Positions 1-9,479 of a DNA stretch of 48,899 nt are shown here, piece by piece. Positions within the stretch are counted from its first letter, which is position 1, and the number at the start of each line of letters is the position of its first letter. Under the pieces are notes generated by a model. It was given only the letters and a program-made list of their open reading frames with translations, had not been told where the DNA came from and made no database searches. This stretch comes from Alteromonas antoniana (GTDB lineage: Bacteria > Pseudomonadota > Gammaproteobacteria > Enterobacterales > Alteromonadaceae): positions 1 to 48,899 of the forward strand of contig NZ_JAESDH010000031.1 in assembly GCF_019249295.1 (NCBI RefSeq), written 5' to 3'. Both the position numbers and the translations under genes were made by a program.

Positions 1-16
1 TAACGCAGTGCACAAT

Positions 17-44
17 AGAAAAGGCCAGCTTCGAGAGCTGGCCT
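17..44 (-). terminator. Rho-independent terminator downstream of glnG
   Basis: A perfect 9-bp stem (22-30 with 36-44) closes a 5-nt loop. Read on the minus strand it is followed by a TTTT tract (positions 22-19). It lies about 70 bp past the glnG stop and probably ends the glnLG transcript. Confidence 0.75.
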
Positions 45-114
45 AATAACTGTCAACCTATATTAGGACGACACAATGGTTAGTGGCGGATGCCACAGAA
101 CCGCGCAGAGTTTA

Positions 115-1527
115 TCAGGCCTTCACGTCCAGCTCTTTTAGTTTCCGCGTCAGTGTGTTTCGTCCCCACCCCAAACGCTTTGCCGCTTCCTGCTTGTGAC
201 CATGAGTATACTGAAGCGCGCGTTCCAACATGATTTTCTCAAAGGTCAGCATGGCATCATTGAGAATATTGAAATGGCCGTCACGAAGCTGTTTGTCGGT
301 CCATCGTGCAAGCAATTCGGGCCAGTCACCACTTTGTGCATTCCCTTTCTCTGCGGTGCCTTCAGAGTGAATTTCTGGTGGCAGATCACTGGGTAATACT
401 TCCTGACCACTGGCCATCACGGTTAGCCAGCGACACACGTTTTCAAGCTGACGTACGTTACCCGGCCAGGGCAGCTGCATCATCAGCTTATCGGCTTCTT
501 TGCTTAACGATTTGGTCTCTACGTTCAGCTCTTTGGCGGCGCGGCGAAGGAAGTGGCGAGCCAGAAGCGGAATGTCTTCCCGGCGCTCAGACAGCGATGG
601 AATGTGAATGCGGATCACGTTCAGGCGGTGAAATAAATCTTCACGAAATTTACCTTCCATCACACGCTTTTCGAGGTTCTGATGCGTTGCCGCAATGATT
701 CGGACATCCACCGATACCGACTGATGACCGCCTACACGATAAAACTGACCGTCGGCCAGCACCCGCAGCAAACGCGTTTGCACATCCAACGGCATATCAC
801 CAATTTCATCCAGAAACAGCGTGCCGCCGTTGGCCTGCTCAAAACGACCCTGGCGTGCATTTTGTGCGCCGGTAAAGGCCCCTTTTTCATGGCCAAAGAG
901 TTCTGACTCGACCAGATCGGCCGGAATTGCTGCCATGTTCAAGGCGATGAAAGGGTTTGCTGCGCGGGGGCTGTGACGGTGCAGCGCGTGCGCTACCAGC
1001 TCTTTACCCGTACCAGACTGCCCGTTAATTAACACGCTGATAGATGAACGTGACAAACGTCCAATAGCGCGAAACACTTCCTGCATCGCCGGCGCTTCAC
1101 CGATGATTTCTGTGACGGTCTCATCCTGCGGTACCTGGTTCTGATGCGATTGTTCACGGGCGTGCGCCAGTGCTCGCTGCGTCAGTGTCACGGCTTCATC
1201 AATATCAAAAGGCTTCGGCAGGTACTCAAAGGCGCCACTCTGATATGCATTTACGGCGCTGTCTAAATCTGAGTGGGCGGTCATGATGATGACCGGGATC
1301 ATTGGGTTAATTGCATGCACTTCCTGAAGCAGTGTCATGCCGTCCATCTGAGGCATACGGATATCGGAGATAATGACCTCAGGCGACTGTCCGCTTTGTA
1401 GCTGAAGTAACAGGTCCTGCGGGTTTTCAAAACAGTGACAAGCAATATCTGCTGCTTGCAGCGCTTTTTGAATGACCCAGCGAATTGAGCTGTCATCATC
1501 AACGATCCATACGGATTCGCTATTCAT
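115..1527 (-). CDS. glnG: Nitrogen regulation response regulator NtrC (NR(I)), sigma54 activator
   Basis: This is the two-component regulator that, when phosphorylated by NtrB, activates sigma54 promoters such as that of glnA during nitrogen limitation. The 470-aa product has an N-terminal receiver domain (acidic cluster D10-D12, phospho-acceptor D55 in SDIRMP, conserved K in LPKPF), a central AAA+ domain with Walker A GQSGTGKE and the sigma54-contact loop GAFTGA, and a C-terminal Fis-type helix-turn-helix. The start at 1527 is chosen because AAGGAG lies just upstream and the protein then begins directly at the receiver domain; an upstream in-frame start would add 13 unrelated residues. Its start overlaps the end of glnL by 8 bp, so the two are translationally linked. 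Length and domain order are standard for NtrC. Confidence 0.96.
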   Translation of the reverse strand: MNSESVWIVDDDSSIRWVIQKALQAADIACHCFENPQDLLLQLQSGQSPEVIISDIRMPQMDGMTLLQEVHAINPMIPVIIMTAHSDLDSAVNAYQSGAFEYLPKPFDIDEAVTLTQRALAHAREQSHQNQVPQDETVTEIIGEAPAMQEVFRAIGRLSRSSISVLINGQSGTGKELVAHALHRHSPRAANPFIALNMAAIPADLVESELFGHEKGAFTGAQNARQGRFEQANGGTLFLDEIGDMPLDVQTRLLRVLADGQFYRVGGHQSVSVDVRIIAATHQNLEKRVMEGKFREDLFHRLNVIRIHIPSLSERREDIPLLARHFLRRAAKELNVETKSLSKEADKLMMQLPWPGNVRQLENVCRWLTVMASGQEVLPSDLPPEIHSEGTAEKGNAQSGDWPELLARWTDKQLRDGHFNILNDAMLTFEKIMLERALQYTHGHKQEAAKRLGWGRNTLTRKLKELDVKA

Positions 1528-2602
1528 TCGTTGGCTCCTTTCTGTCGATAGGGAGGTAGAGTACAAATTCGGTGTGTCCCGGGTGGCTGTCTACATCAAT
1601 TTTGCCACCGTGGTGATTAATCAGTGTCTGAGCGATGGAAAGGCCCAGACCGCTACCATTTTGCTTGCTGCTCACCATGGGATAAAACAGCGTATCTTTG
1701 ATAGCAGAGGGAATGCCCGGCCCGTTGTCGACGATTTTTATTTTAGCAACCAGGGGATGTCGTTTTCCCTGAATGGTCATTTGTCGTTCTATGCGGGTGA
1801 TGATAGTAATTTGCGGATCCGGCGTGCGGTTTTCTGTGAGCGCCTGTACGCTGTTTCTTATAATATTCAGCACGGCTTGCTGAATCATATCCTGATCAAT
1901 ATGGATATCCGGAATGCTTGGGTCGTAGTCCCGGATGATGGTGATGGCATTACTGGCATCCACATTCATAAGGCTACGCACTTTCTCCAGCGCCTGATGG
2001 AGGTTACTCCACTGCAGACGCGGCAGCGAGTTTGGCCCCAGCAAGCGGTCTACCAGATTACGCAGGCGGTCAGACTGCTCAATGATCATTTGCGTAAATT
2101 CTTTGTGTTCTTCCGGAAGCTCTTTTTCAAGCAATTGTGCCGCGCCACGGATGCCACCTAAGGGATTTTTTATCTCATGCGCCAGACCTCGAACCAATTC
2201 ACGAGCCGCATAATGCTGTGCGTGTTGCAGGTTTTCACGGGATATTTTTCGCTGCTGATCGATTTTCTTAACCTCAAACAGCAAGCGTGGCTGACCATCG
2301 ATATTCAGATTGGTTACGGTGAGATCCGCCAGCACAAACCGGTTATCTTTAAAACACAGTTTAACTTCGTTTTCAGTGAAGTCTTCGCCGCGCCTGAACG
2401 CCGCCCGCAATCTTGAAGTATCAATGCTTTCGGGCATAAAACACTCAGACAAGGGATGTCCGAATAGTTGTTTGCTGCCTGTCTCAAATAAGGCTTCGCC
2501 AGCGTGATTAACATAGATAATATTCAGCTGCCTGTCGATCATGACAAGTGCGGTATTAAGGCTGTTTAGCAGCTGTTTTGTTTCAAACTCGGTGGCTTGC
2601 AT
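1520..2602 (-). CDS. glnL: Nitrogen regulation sensor histidine kinase NtrB (NR(II))
   Basis: This cytoplasmic kinase/phosphatase phosphorylates NtrC under nitrogen limitation and is switched by PII proteins. The 360-aa product has an N-terminal PAS domain (about residues 5-115), a DHp helix with phospho-acceptor H142 in AHEIKNPLGG, and a HATPase domain with an N box, a DNGPGI G1 box and a GSGLGLS G2 box. There are no membrane segments, as expected for NtrB. The start at 2602 is preferred over the longer form at 2638: ACAGGAGA precedes it, and the N-terminus then matches the usual NtrB start (a short leader before QLLNSL). It sits between a DUF4124 gene and glnG, in the order known from other gammaproteobacteria. 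Confidence 0.95.
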   Translation of the reverse strand: MQATEFETKQLLNSLNTALVMIDRQLNIIYVNHAGEALFETGSKQLFGHPLSECFMPESIDTSRLRAAFRRGEDFTENEVKLCFKDNRFVLADLTVTNLNIDGQPRLLFEVKKIDQQRKISRENLQHAQHYAARELVRGLAHEIKNPLGGIRGAAQLLEKELPEEHKEFTQMIIEQSDRLRNLVDRLLGPNSLPRLQWSNLHQALEKVRSLMNVDASNAITIIRDYDPSIPDIHIDQDMIQQAVLNIIRNSVQALTENRTPDPQITIITRIERQMTIQGKRHPLVAKIKIVDNGPGIPSAIKDTLFYPMVSSKQNGSGLGLSIAQTLINHHGGKIDVDSHPGHTEFVLYLPIDRKEPTNE

Positions 2603-2661
2603 GCCGAGCAAGTCTCCTGTTGCACGATATTGGTGCATTGTAGCGCGCTCTGCCAGATTAG

Positions 2662-2682
2662 CGTGAAATAAAATATTTCACG
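2662..2682 (-). other. Perfect hairpin upstream of glnL
   Basis: A 9-bp perfect inverted repeat (2662-2670 and 2674-2682) with an AAA loop lies in the 129-bp gap between the DUF4124 gene and glnL. On the minus strand no T-tract follows, so it is not a standard terminator. It may be an RNA stability or processing hairpin, or a dyad operator near a glnL promoter; the sequence does not decide. Confidence 0.4.
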
Positions 2683-2731
2683 GTTTTCTGTATGAACCGC
2701 AATGGTGCGGGGGCTGCGCTATGATTGACCG

Positions 2732-3265
2732 CTAATTGTTATTAATTAACGCTGATGCCTGATGCAAATACAGCGTTTGTTTCTCTGTAGATGCAAGAGT
2801 CTTGCCCTTATTGTCAATCCATTCAATGTAGTAGTCGTGCGCGCCACGATTAATTCCGCTGAGGTGGAACATACCGGTGGCATTGGTTTCTGCTACGCTG
2901 CCATCAAACCAAAGCTGAAAGCGGCCGCCAGCGTTAGCTGGTGTTGCAGTGCTGGTGATAGTGAAGTTGCCAAGGTTATTGCGGATGGTGGCTTCGGGCT
3001 GGGGAGTGGTGATGCTGACACTATATTCAACCTTGTCTTTCCTGGCGCTGGAGTTTGTGGCTGAGGGTTTGACAATGGCCGGATCAGCAATCGATTCTGA
3101 GACATTCTCCGTAGACGGCGGCATAGTCACCGACTCACTGCCTTTCACCGGCGTGTCGGTATACAACACGGTGCCATCTTCTTTCACTACCTTATAGACA
3201 TCTTGCGCCATTACCGGCAGGGTCAACGCAGTAAGCAGTAGTAAAGGAGAAATAAACTGTTTCAT
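2732..3265 (-). CDS. Exported DUF4124-domain protein
   Basis: The 177-aa protein has a clear Sec signal peptide (MKQF followed by a Leu/Ala-rich core, likely cleaved after VMA) and then a DUF4124 module of the form DVYKVVKEDGTVLYTDTP (about residues 21-45). A C-terminal beta-rich part (about 90-170) resembles a small Ig-like fold and contains FQLWFDG and HDYYIEWID. The start at 3265 is chosen because it gives the signal peptide and has CGAGG upstream; the longer open frame adds unrelated residues. DUF4124 proteins of unknown periplasmic role often lie between glnA and glnL in Alteromonadales-type genomes. It lies 181 bp downstream of the glnA terminator, so it may have its own promoter. Its function is unknown. 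Confidence 0.85.
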   Translation of the reverse strand: MKQFISPLLLLTALTLPVMAQDVYKVVKEDGTVLYTDTPVKGSESVTMPPSTENVSESIADPAIVKPSATNSSARKDKVEYSVSITTPQPEATIRNNLGNFTITSTATPANAGGRFQLWFDGSVAETNATGMFHLSGINRGAHDYYIEWIDNKGKTLASTEKQTLYLHQASALINNN

Positions 3266-3443
3266 AAAGCCTCGTTTGCAGCTATCCATCAGTGAGTAAG
3301 ACACATTCAGTGCCATATAATTCCCTCGCCGCTTTTGTCGCATGACATGGATGAGCAGGGCAGCGACACCATAGATGCAGTGAACAATGTGTCGGGTTCG
3401 TAAATTTCGCAATGCGATACAATGATACTAGACAAGTCTCAGT

Positions 3444-3472
3444 CATAAAAAAAGCCCGCATTTGCGGGCTTT
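3444..3472 (-). terminator. Rho-independent terminator of glnA
   Basis: A perfect 10-bp stem (3451-3460 with 3463-3472), GC-rich in its core, runs on the minus strand into a T tract (3453-3444). It lies 22 bp beyond the glnA stop and probably limits read-through into the DUF4124-glnLG genes. Confidence 0.9.
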
Positions 3473-3493
3473 CGTATTGTTGCAAGCGTAAGG

Positions 3494-4903
3494 TTATACG
3501 CTGTAGTACATGTCGAACTCAACCGGGTGAGTTGTCATGGCAAGCTTAGTCACTTCTTCCATCTTCAGATCGATGTAGGCATCAATCATGTCATCAGTCA
3601 TAACGCCACCGGCTTTCAGGAAGTCACGGTCGTTATCAAGCGCTTCCAGTGCCATTTCCAGTGAGCTGGCAACTGTTGGGATTTCAGCTGCTTCTTCCGG
3701 AGGCAGGTCATACAGATCTTTATCCATAGAGTCGCCAGGGTGGATCTTGTTCTTAATCCCGTCAAGACCGGCCATCATCATGGCAGTGAACGCCAGATAA
3801 GGGTTAGCTGTTGGGTCAGGGAAACGAACTTCGATACGACGTGCTTTATCGCTGGTTACGTAAGGGATACGAATAGACGCTGAACGGTTACGCGCTGAGT
3901 ACGCCAGCATAACCGGGGCTTCGAAGCCAGGGACCAGACGCTTGTACGAGTTAGTCGATGCATTAGAGAACGCATTGATTGCGCGTGCGTGCTTGATGAT
4001 ACCGCCAATGTAGTAAAGCGCTTCATCAGACAGACCTGCATACTTGTCACCAGCAAAGATGTTCTTGCCATCTTTAGAAATAGACTGGTGACAGTGCATG
4101 CCAGAACCGTTATCGCCAACCAGCGGCTTAGGCATGAAGGTTGCCGTATGGCCATAGGCGTGCGCAACGTTATGTACAACATACTTGTAAATCTGAATTT
4201 CGTCAGCTTTCTTCACCAGCGTGTTGAATTCGCATGCGATTTCATTCTGACCCGCGGTTGCCACTTCGTGGTGGTGAGCTTCAATAACCAGACCCATCTC
4301 TTCCATTACCATACACATAGCAGTACGGATGTCGTGCGCTGAATCTACCGGTGGAACCGGGAAGTAGCCGCCTTTTACGCCAGGACGGTGAGCAAGGTTA
4401 CCGCCTTCAAATTCGGCACCTGAGTTCCATTTCGCTTCTGAGGAGTCGATTTTGTAGAAAGAACCGGCCATGTCAGTGTGGAATTTCACGTCATCGAACA
4501 TGAAGAATTCTGGCTCCGGACCGAAGAATACGGTGTCACCGATACCGGTAGATTTCAGGTATTCTTCAGCGCGGCGGGCAACAGAACGTGGGTCACGCTC
4601 GTAACCTTCCATTGTTGAAGGCTCAAGAATGTCACAGGTTACGTTAACCTGAACTTCTTCTGCGAACGGGTCGACGACGACAGTGCTGGCATCAGGCATA
4701 AGGATCATGTCTGACTCGTTGATTCCTTTCCAGCCTGAGATTGAAGAGCCGTCAAACATCTTACCTTCTTCAAAGAACTCTTCATCGATCTGACTCACAG
4801 GGATAGATACGTGCTGTTCTTTACCTTTAGTATCGGTGAAGCGCATATCAACAAATTTCGCTTCACTTTCTTTAATTAGCTCTAATGCCTTTTCTACTGA
4901 CAT
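3494..4903 (-). CDS. glnA: Glutamine synthetase, type I (adenylylatable)
   Basis: It makes glutamine from glutamate, ammonia and ATP in the cytoplasm and is the central ammonium-assimilating enzyme. The 469-aa length is normal for the GSI-beta dodecamer subunit. Visible motifs are FDGSSISGW near the N-terminus, the ATP-site signature [23 protein letters not shown] and the adenylylation loop [10 protein letters not shown] with target Tyr398, implying control by the adenylyltransferase GlnE. The start at 4903 is preceded by TGGAGGA at good spacing. Upstream (4973-5088) lie a sigma54 promoter and two NtrC sites, and a strong terminator follows, so the gene can be transcribed alone. Confidence 0.98.
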   Translation of the reverse strand: MSVEKALELIKESEAKFVDMRFTDTKGKEQHVSIPVSQIDEEFFEEGKMFDGSSISGWKGINESDMILMPDASTVVVDPFAEEVQVNVTCDILEPSTMEGYERDPRSVARRAEEYLKSTGIGDTVFFGPEPEFFMFDDVKFHTDMAGSFYKIDSSEAKWNSGAEFEGGNLAHRPGVKGGYFPVPPVDSAHDIRTAMCMVMEEMGLVIEAHHHEVATAGQNEIACEFNTLVKKADEIQIYKYVVHNVAHAYGHTATFMPKPLVGDNGSGMHCHQSISKDGKNIFAGDKYAGLSDEALYYIGGIIKHARAINAFSNASTNSYKRLVPGFEAPVMLAYSARNRSASIRIPYVTSDKARRIEVRFPDPTANPYLAFTAMMMAGLDGIKNKIHPGDSMDKDLYDLPPEEAAEIPTVASSLEMALEALDNDRDFLKAGGVMTDDMIDAYIDLKMEEVTKLAMTTHPVEFDMYYSV

Positions 4904-4972
4904 CGTGTCCTCCAGGTTTGGTATGTAAAAATGCGAAGCGATCAGTCTCGCCTCAACAAGATAGAAAAACGG

Positions 4973-4989
4973 AAGCGATATTCATGCCA
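4973..4989 (-). promoter_or_regulatory. Sigma54 promoter of glnA
   Basis: Read on the minus strand this is TGGCATGAATATCGCTT, matching the -24/-12 consensus TGGCAYG-N4-TTGCW with one mismatch in the -12 element and correct GG-GC spacing. It is also very close to the known enterobacterial glnAp2 element. Transcription would start near 4962, giving a leader of about 60 nt before glnA. Confidence 0.8.
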
Positions 4990-5052
4990 GCTATCTCAAG
5001 GCGAATTTATCGGGGATAGCAGCCCGCAACGGCATGGAAAGTACGAATTATT

Positions 5053-5067
5053 GCACCATAATGGTGC
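5053..5067. promoter_or_regulatory. NtrC-binding site 1 (strong) upstream of glnA
   Basis: GCACCATAATGGTGC is a perfect match to the NtrC palindrome GCACC-N5-GGTGC. It is centred about 98 bp upstream of the predicted sigma54 start, as for classical glnA enhancers. Confidence 0.85.
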
Positions 5068-5073
5068 TTGCTC

Positions 5074-5088
5074 GCTCCAAATGCGTGC
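5074..5088. promoter_or_regulatory. NtrC-binding site 2 (weaker) upstream of glnA
   Basis: GCTCCAAATGCGTGC matches the GCACC-N5-GGTGC palindrome with one mismatch per half-site. Its centre is 21 bp (two helical turns) from site 1, on the same DNA face, as expected for cooperative NtrC oligomers. Confidence 0.65.
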
Positions 5089-5430
5089 AATGTTTTCATC
5101 GCTATGTAGACATTGCCTGATTGACTTTACGCTAACTTCAGTGGCTTTGCTAAACGAGTTAAAAAAAATTGTCGCCGTTGCGTGATATCGTAACGTGAGT
5201 CGGCGTAAAAATATCGTCGCAATTGATGTGGTGGCGCGATGCTTTCTGTGTTTCTGTCTTAAGCGGTGTGCTTTGCAAAGACCGCTTCGCTTCCAGACAT
5301 GCCAGAGGATTTTTAGCTAACGCGTTGTATAGACATTATTTTAACGGCTGAGCTAACGTGATTTATCTACCGCATCAAAAATCTGAACAGCTTTTGCACA
5401 GATTAATTTTTGGCTACATCGTATTCGCGC

Positions 5431-5460
5431 CTGTTATTTACTCCCAATAGCCTATATAAT
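5431..5460 (+). promoter_or_regulatory. Probable sigma70 promoter of typA
   Basis: A perfect TATAAT -10 lies at 5455-5460 with a weak -35 (CTGTTA, 5431-5436) 18 bp upstream. The rest of the typA leader (about 5467-5551) and the stretch 5090-5430 show no gene, only AT-rich promoter-like DNA. Confidence 0.45.
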
Positions 5461-5551
5461 CGCGCCCAATTTTTACCCCACCTATGCGGATCATCGCAGC
5501 GCCACGGAAGCCACTTCGGTCCCACAGGTCTTTTTGAATTGAGATTTATAC

Positions 5552-7399
5552 ATGACGTCTACTCCACACCTTAACGATATTAGTAAGTTAAGGAACATCG
5601 CCATCATAGCCCACGTTGACCACGGTAAGACTACGCTGGTAGATAAACTGTTACAGCAGTCCGGCACTCTGGAAAGCCGCGGCGAAGCACAAGAACGTGT
5701 GATGGACTCTAATGACATCGAAAAAGAGCGTGGCATTACGATCCTGGCAAAAAACACTGCTATTAACTGGAACGGTTACCGCATCAATATCGTTGACACT
5801 CCCGGGCACGCCGATTTCGGTGGTGAAGTAGAGCGTGTTATGTCGATGGCTGACTCGGTTCTGCTGCTGGTTGATGCGCAGGAAGGTCCTATGCCACAAA
5901 CTCGCTTCGTAACCCAAAAAGCCTTTGCGCAGGGACTGAAGCCAATTGTGGTTATCAATAAAATTGACAAGCCGGGCGCGCGCCCCGACTGGGTAATGGA
6001 CCAGGTTTTTGACCTGTTTGACAACCTTGGTGCCACCGACGAACAGCTGGACTTTGAAGTGGTTTATGCCTCAGCGCTTAACGGCTGGGCTGCACACGAA
6101 TCAGATGTGACCGGCACTGACATGACACCACTTTTCGAAACTATTATTGATAAAGTGGCTGAGCCGAATGTGGATTTGGATGGTCCGTTCCAGATGCAAA
6201 TCTCGCAGCTGGACTATAACTCCTATGTGGGCGTTATTGGTGTTGGCCGTATCAAGCGTGGAAAAGTCAAAGTAAACCAGCAGGTAACGGTAGCGACCGC
6301 TGACGGCAAAACCCGTAACGGGAAAGTGGGTCAGGTACTGGGCTATCTTGGTTTGGATCGACACGAAGTTGACGTGGCCAGTGCCGGCGACATTATTGCT
6401 ATAACGGGTCTGGGCGAACTGAAAATCTCTGACACCGTGTGTGATGTAAATGCGGTAGAAGCGCTGCCTCTTCTGACGGTTGACGAGCCTACGGTAACTA
6501 TGACATTCCAGGTAAACACCTCGCCATTCTCTGGTAAAGAAGGTAAATACGTAACTTCACGTAATATCCTTGACCGTTTGAATGACGAACTGGTGCACAA
6601 CGTGGCGCTGCGTGTTGAAGAAACCGAGAACCCGGATAAATTCCGTGTGTCGGGTCGTGGTGAACTGCACCTGGGTATTCTGATTGAAAACATGCGTCGT
6701 GAAGGTTACGAGCTGGCCGTATCTCGTCCTGAAGTTATCCTGAAGGAAGATGAGAACGGCAACATTGAAGAGCCGTTTGAAACCCTGACTATTGACTGCG
6801 AAAGTGAAGATCAGGGTTCCATCATGGAACAGCTCGGCTACCGTAAAGCTGACCTTACCAACATGACGCCGGATGGCAAAGGCCGTGTTCGTATGGACTT
6901 TATCATTCCAAGCCGTGGCCTGATTGGCTTCCAGACAGAGTTTATGACACTGACTTCTGGCTCTGGTCTTCTGTATCACACGTTTGACCACTACGGCCCA
7001 CATAAAGGTGGCAAGATTGGTCAGCGCAAGAACGGCGTACTGATCGCGAACGCACCAGGTAAAGCACTGACAAACGCGCTGTTTAACCTGCAAGAGCGTG
7101 GTCGCCTGTTCATTGGTCACGGTGTAGAAGTTTATGAAGGTATGGTTATCGGCATTCACAGCCGCGACAACGATCTGACCGTAAACGCACTGAAAGGTAA
7201 GCAACTTACAAACGTACGTGCCTCAGGTACGGACGAAGCGCAAACCCTGGTACCACCTGTCATAATGTCACTGGAACAGGCGCTGGAGTTTATTGATGAC
7301 GATGAACTGGTAGAAGTTACACCTAAGAGCATTCGTATCCGTAAGAAACTTCTGACAGAGAACGAGCGTAAGCGCGCGTCTCGTGAGAAAAAAGACTAA
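5552..7399 (+). CDS. typA: Ribosome-associated translational GTPase TypA/BipA
   Basis: TypA/BipA is an EF-G-like GTPase that binds 70S ribosomes and helps 50S assembly and stress adaptation, notably at low temperature. The 615-aa product has the G domain with AHVDHGKTT (20-28), an RGITI switch, DTPGHAD (83-89) and NKID (137-140). Domains II, III and V follow, with the TypA-specific C-terminal domain near the end ([20 protein letters not shown]). The length is normal for the family. The start codon has only a weak Shine-Dalgarno (TTGAG), but the N-terminus aligns with known TypA. It is divergent from glnA, as in Escherichia coli and relatives, and is followed by a strong terminator. Confidence 0.97.
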   Translation: MTSTPHLNDISKLRNIAIIAHVDHGKTTLVDKLLQQSGTLESRGEAQERVMDSNDIEKERGITILAKNTAINWNGYRINIVDTPGHADFGGEVERVMSMADSVLLLVDAQEGPMPQTRFVTQKAFAQGLKPIVVINKIDKPGARPDWVMDQVFDLFDNLGATDEQLDFEVVYASALNGWAAHESDVTGTDMTPLFETIIDKVAEPNVDLDGPFQMQISQLDYNSYVGVIGVGRIKRGKVKVNQQVTVATADGKTRNGKVGQVLGYLGLDRHEVDVASAGDIIAITGLGELKISDTVCDVNAVEALPLLTVDEPTVTMTFQVNTSPFSGKEGKYVTSRNILDRLNDELVHNVALRVEETENPDKFRVSGRGELHLGILIENMRREGYELAVSRPEVILKEDENGNIEEPFETLTIDCESEDQGSIMEQLGYRKADLTNMTPDGKGRVRMDFIIPSRGLIGFQTEFMTLTSGSGLLYHTFDHYGPHKGGKIGQRKNGVLIANAPGKALTNALFNLQERGRLFIGHGVEVYEGMVIGIHSRDNDLTVNALKGKQLTNVRASGTDEAQTLVPPVIMSLEQALEFIDDDELVEVTPKSIRIRKKLLTENERKRASREKKD

Positions 7400-7433
7400 T
7401 CATATGCACGCTGGTTAACAGCATCATTGTGGG

Positions 7434-7470
7434 AAAAGGCAGTTGCAGTAATGCACTGCCTTTTTTGTTT
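7434..7470 (+). terminator. Rho-independent terminator of typA
   Basis: A stem of AAAAGGCAGT (7434-7443) with its complement at 7455-7464 surrounds a short loop and is followed by a T6 tract and TTT. It lies 35 bp after the typA stop codon. Confidence 0.85.
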
Positions 7471-7619
7471 TCTGATACAGCGAATTTGTAGCCAGTGCGG
7501 AGGGGGATATCCGCCATTGTTTGCTACGTTCTTCCTAGTCATACTGCACAAAAAAGACAGCACAAAAAATAAAGCGGACACAGTCCGCAATGAAAGCAGT
7601 CGACGTGTATAGCCGGACT

Positions 7620-7660
7620 GGTATTACACTAATGTCGAGCTTGCGAAACCCATTAATACC
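7620..7660. repeat. Degenerate ATACC-type inverted repeat
   Basis: GGTATTA (7620-7626) faces TTAATACC (7653-7660) across a 26-nt spacer, just upstream of the response regulator gene. The ends resemble the ATACCAATC repeat at 11.7 kb, so this may be a decayed copy; only 7 bp pair perfectly. The stretch 7471-7619 has no recognised gene, only a small hairpin at 7574-7588. Confidence 0.35.
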
Positions 7661-7696
7661 GATATGCTGAAAAGAGGCGAACAGGATAGGTGGTTT

Positions 7697-8077
7697 ATGT
7701 CCTCATTATCGATAGCGGTTGTTGAAGATGACGCGATCACACTGGAAATGATTACCGCAGCGTTGGAAAACACTTTGGGGGCGACAGTATTTGCGTTTGA
7801 TAACAGTAAAGCGGCCCGGGACTTTCTTTTACAACAGACTGATGCGTCAATTGATCTGGTTATCAGTGATCATCAAATGCCCGATTACGATGGCCTGACC
7901 TTATTAAAAACCTGCAACGCGTCATCGCTGAATGTGCCGTTTTTACTTGTCACCTCCGAAGCCAGCAGGGACCTTGTGATTTCAGCCCGAAAGCTGGGGG
8001 CATCTGGCTTTCTGGCAAAGCCGGTCAGCATGACAGAACTTACCGGTAAAGTGCTGGAGATAACTACCGGGGGCTGA
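7697..8077 (+). CDS. Stand-alone receiver-domain response regulator (CheY-like)
   Basis: The 126-aa protein is a single receiver domain with no output domain: acidic pair at 10-12 (EDD), phospho-acceptor D58 in SDHQMPDYDG, T86 in LVTSE and K108 in AKPV. All residues needed for phosphorylation and switching are present, so it should act by protein-protein contact or in a phosphorelay. The start at 7697 has AGGATAGGTGG upstream and places the receiver fold at the N-terminus; an earlier in-frame start adds 11 residues with no clear role. No kinase gene is nearby, so its partner is unknown. It is flanked by typA and a C-S lyase gene and appears monocistronic. Confidence 0.85.
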   Translation: MSSLSIAVVEDDAITLEMITAALENTLGATVFAFDNSKAARDFLLQQTDASIDLVISDHQMPDYDGLTLLKTCNASSLNVPFLLVTSEASRDLVISARKLGASGFLAKPVSMTELTGKVLEITTGG

Positions 8078-8188
8078 CGGTTTTTTGGGGGATATAAACC
8101 TATACGAACGACAATTTTCGCTTAAGTAATAAAGAGATGAGATAAAAAGACGCTAGTTTCCTCTACGCGCAGCCATTACACTGATGTT

Positions 8189-9349
8189 ATGAAAAATCAG
8201 CATCAGGACATCCAGTTGAATCCGCTTTTTGATCAAACTCCAGACAGAACATCGCGCTATTCTTTTAAATGGGAAAAGTACAAAGGGCAGGACATTATTC
8301 CAGCCTGGGTCGCTGACACTGAATTCCGCTGTGCGCAGCCCATTCTTGACGCGATTTCCTCGCAAACAGAACACGGTAACTTAGGCTATGTATTGCCGGG
8401 GCAGTTCGAACCCGGCCTTAAGGCCATTCAGCGCTGGTTGAGAGACAAGCATAGCTGGGATATCGATACCGACTGGATTGTCTGGATGCCGGGTGTTGTG
8501 CCGGCCTTTAATGCTGCGTGCAAGGCGTACTGCGAGCCCGGCGACAAGGTGATGGTGCAGACGCCTAACTATCCACCGTTACTGGCTGCGCCTAAGCTTA
8601 ATGGGCTGGTGCGCGTTGACATCGGCACGGTTATGGAGAATGGCCGCCCGACACTGGATTTTGATGCGCTTGAAGCCAGCGCCGCCGACCCTGACTGTAA
8701 GTTGTTTATCCTCTGCAATCCTATGAATCCGGTGGGTTCGGTGCTGACCCAGAGTGAGATGAACCGTGTTGCCGATATCTGCCAGCGACACAATGTGACG
8801 TTATGTTCTGATGAAATCCATTGCGATTTAATTCTAGAGCCAGGCTGCCAGCATATTCCGGCCGGACGGGAAGCGGCGCTTAAAGATAACAGTGTGACGC
8901 TGATGGCGGCCAGCAAGACGTTCAATATCGCCGGTCTGGGCGCAGCCTTCGCTATTATTCCTAATCGCAAATTACGCATGCAGTTTACGCAAGCGGCAGC
9001 CGGCATTGTGCCCTGGGTAAGCTTAATGGGATTGGTGGCTACCGAGGCTGCCTTTACGCAGTGTGATGACTGGCATCAGGCCCAGCTTGCATACTTGCGG
9101 GAAAACCGGGAGAGGGTAGTAGATGCGATAAATGCGATTGAGGGGTTATCCGTACATGTGAACGAAGCGACTTTCCTGGCTTGGGTAGATGCCAGCGGCC
9201 TCGGTGTTGAAAACGTTCAGAAGTGGGCTGAGTCCAAAGGTGTGGGGCCATCCCCGGGCGCAGACTTTAACCAAAAAACACATTTCCGTATTAACTTCGG
9301 TTGTTCGAAATCGATGCTGCAGGACATTCTTGACCGGCTGGCTTCATAG
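8189..9349 (+). CDS. MalY/PatB-family PLP-dependent C-S lyase (cystathionine beta-lyase type)
   Basis: This fold-type I PLP enzyme family splits C-S bonds of cystathionine, cysteine or cysteine conjugates into a thiol, pyruvate and ammonia. The 386-aa protein has the PatB-type N-terminus (MWVADTEF-like: PAWVADTEF), the NPMNPVG motif, SDEIH (Asp binding the PLP nitrogen) and the PLP lysine K243 in ASKTFNIAGL. The length fits the family. The start has no strong Shine-Dalgarno, but the protein begins at the normal place. A good terminator follows, so it appears monocistronic. Whether its main substrate is cystathionine or another beta-thio amino acid cannot be told from sequence. Confidence 0.9.
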   Translation: MKNQHQDIQLNPLFDQTPDRTSRYSFKWEKYKGQDIIPAWVADTEFRCAQPILDAISSQTEHGNLGYVLPGQFEPGLKAIQRWLRDKHSWDIDTDWIVWMPGVVPAFNAACKAYCEPGDKVMVQTPNYPPLLAAPKLNGLVRVDIGTVMENGRPTLDFDALEASAADPDCKLFILCNPMNPVGSVLTQSEMNRVADICQRHNVTLCSDEIHCDLILEPGCQHIPAGREAALKDNSVTLMAASKTFNIAGLGAAFAIIPNRKLRMQFTQAAAGIVPWVSLMGLVATEAAFTQCDDWHQAQLAYLRENRERVVDAINAIEGLSVHVNEATFLAWVDASGLGVENVQKWAESKGVGPSPGADFNQKTHFRINFGCSKSMLQDILDRLAS

Positions 9350-9369
9350 CTTAACCGCACCATGCAGGC

Positions 9370-9399
9370 GGGGCTGACGAAAAACGTCGGCCCCGTTTT
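9370..9399 (+). terminator. Terminator of the C-S lyase gene
   Basis: A 10-bp stem (9370-9379 with 9385-9394, one G-T pair) with a 5-nt loop is followed by GTTTTC. It lies 20 bp after the stop. Confidence 0.8.
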
Positions 9400-9479
9400 C
9401 TCTCACGGCTGATATTCCTTCGCGCTCTGACATATCAAAGTTAATTAGCTGTGTTAATTACCTCATCGCGTGAAGACGG

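Noticed and set aside
1472..2161. Long plus-strand frame (229 codons) opposite glnL
   Set aside because: It is a shadow of the well-supported glnL frame, with no ribosome site and no family resemblance.
6557..7204. 215-codon minus-strand frame opposite typA
   Set aside because: It lies wholly within typA, has atypical composition and mirrors typA codon bias.
7574..7588. GCGGAC/GTCCGC hairpin with T-rich sequence on minus
   Set aside because: It looks like a minus-strand terminator, but no minus-strand gene lies upstream of it; it could be chance.
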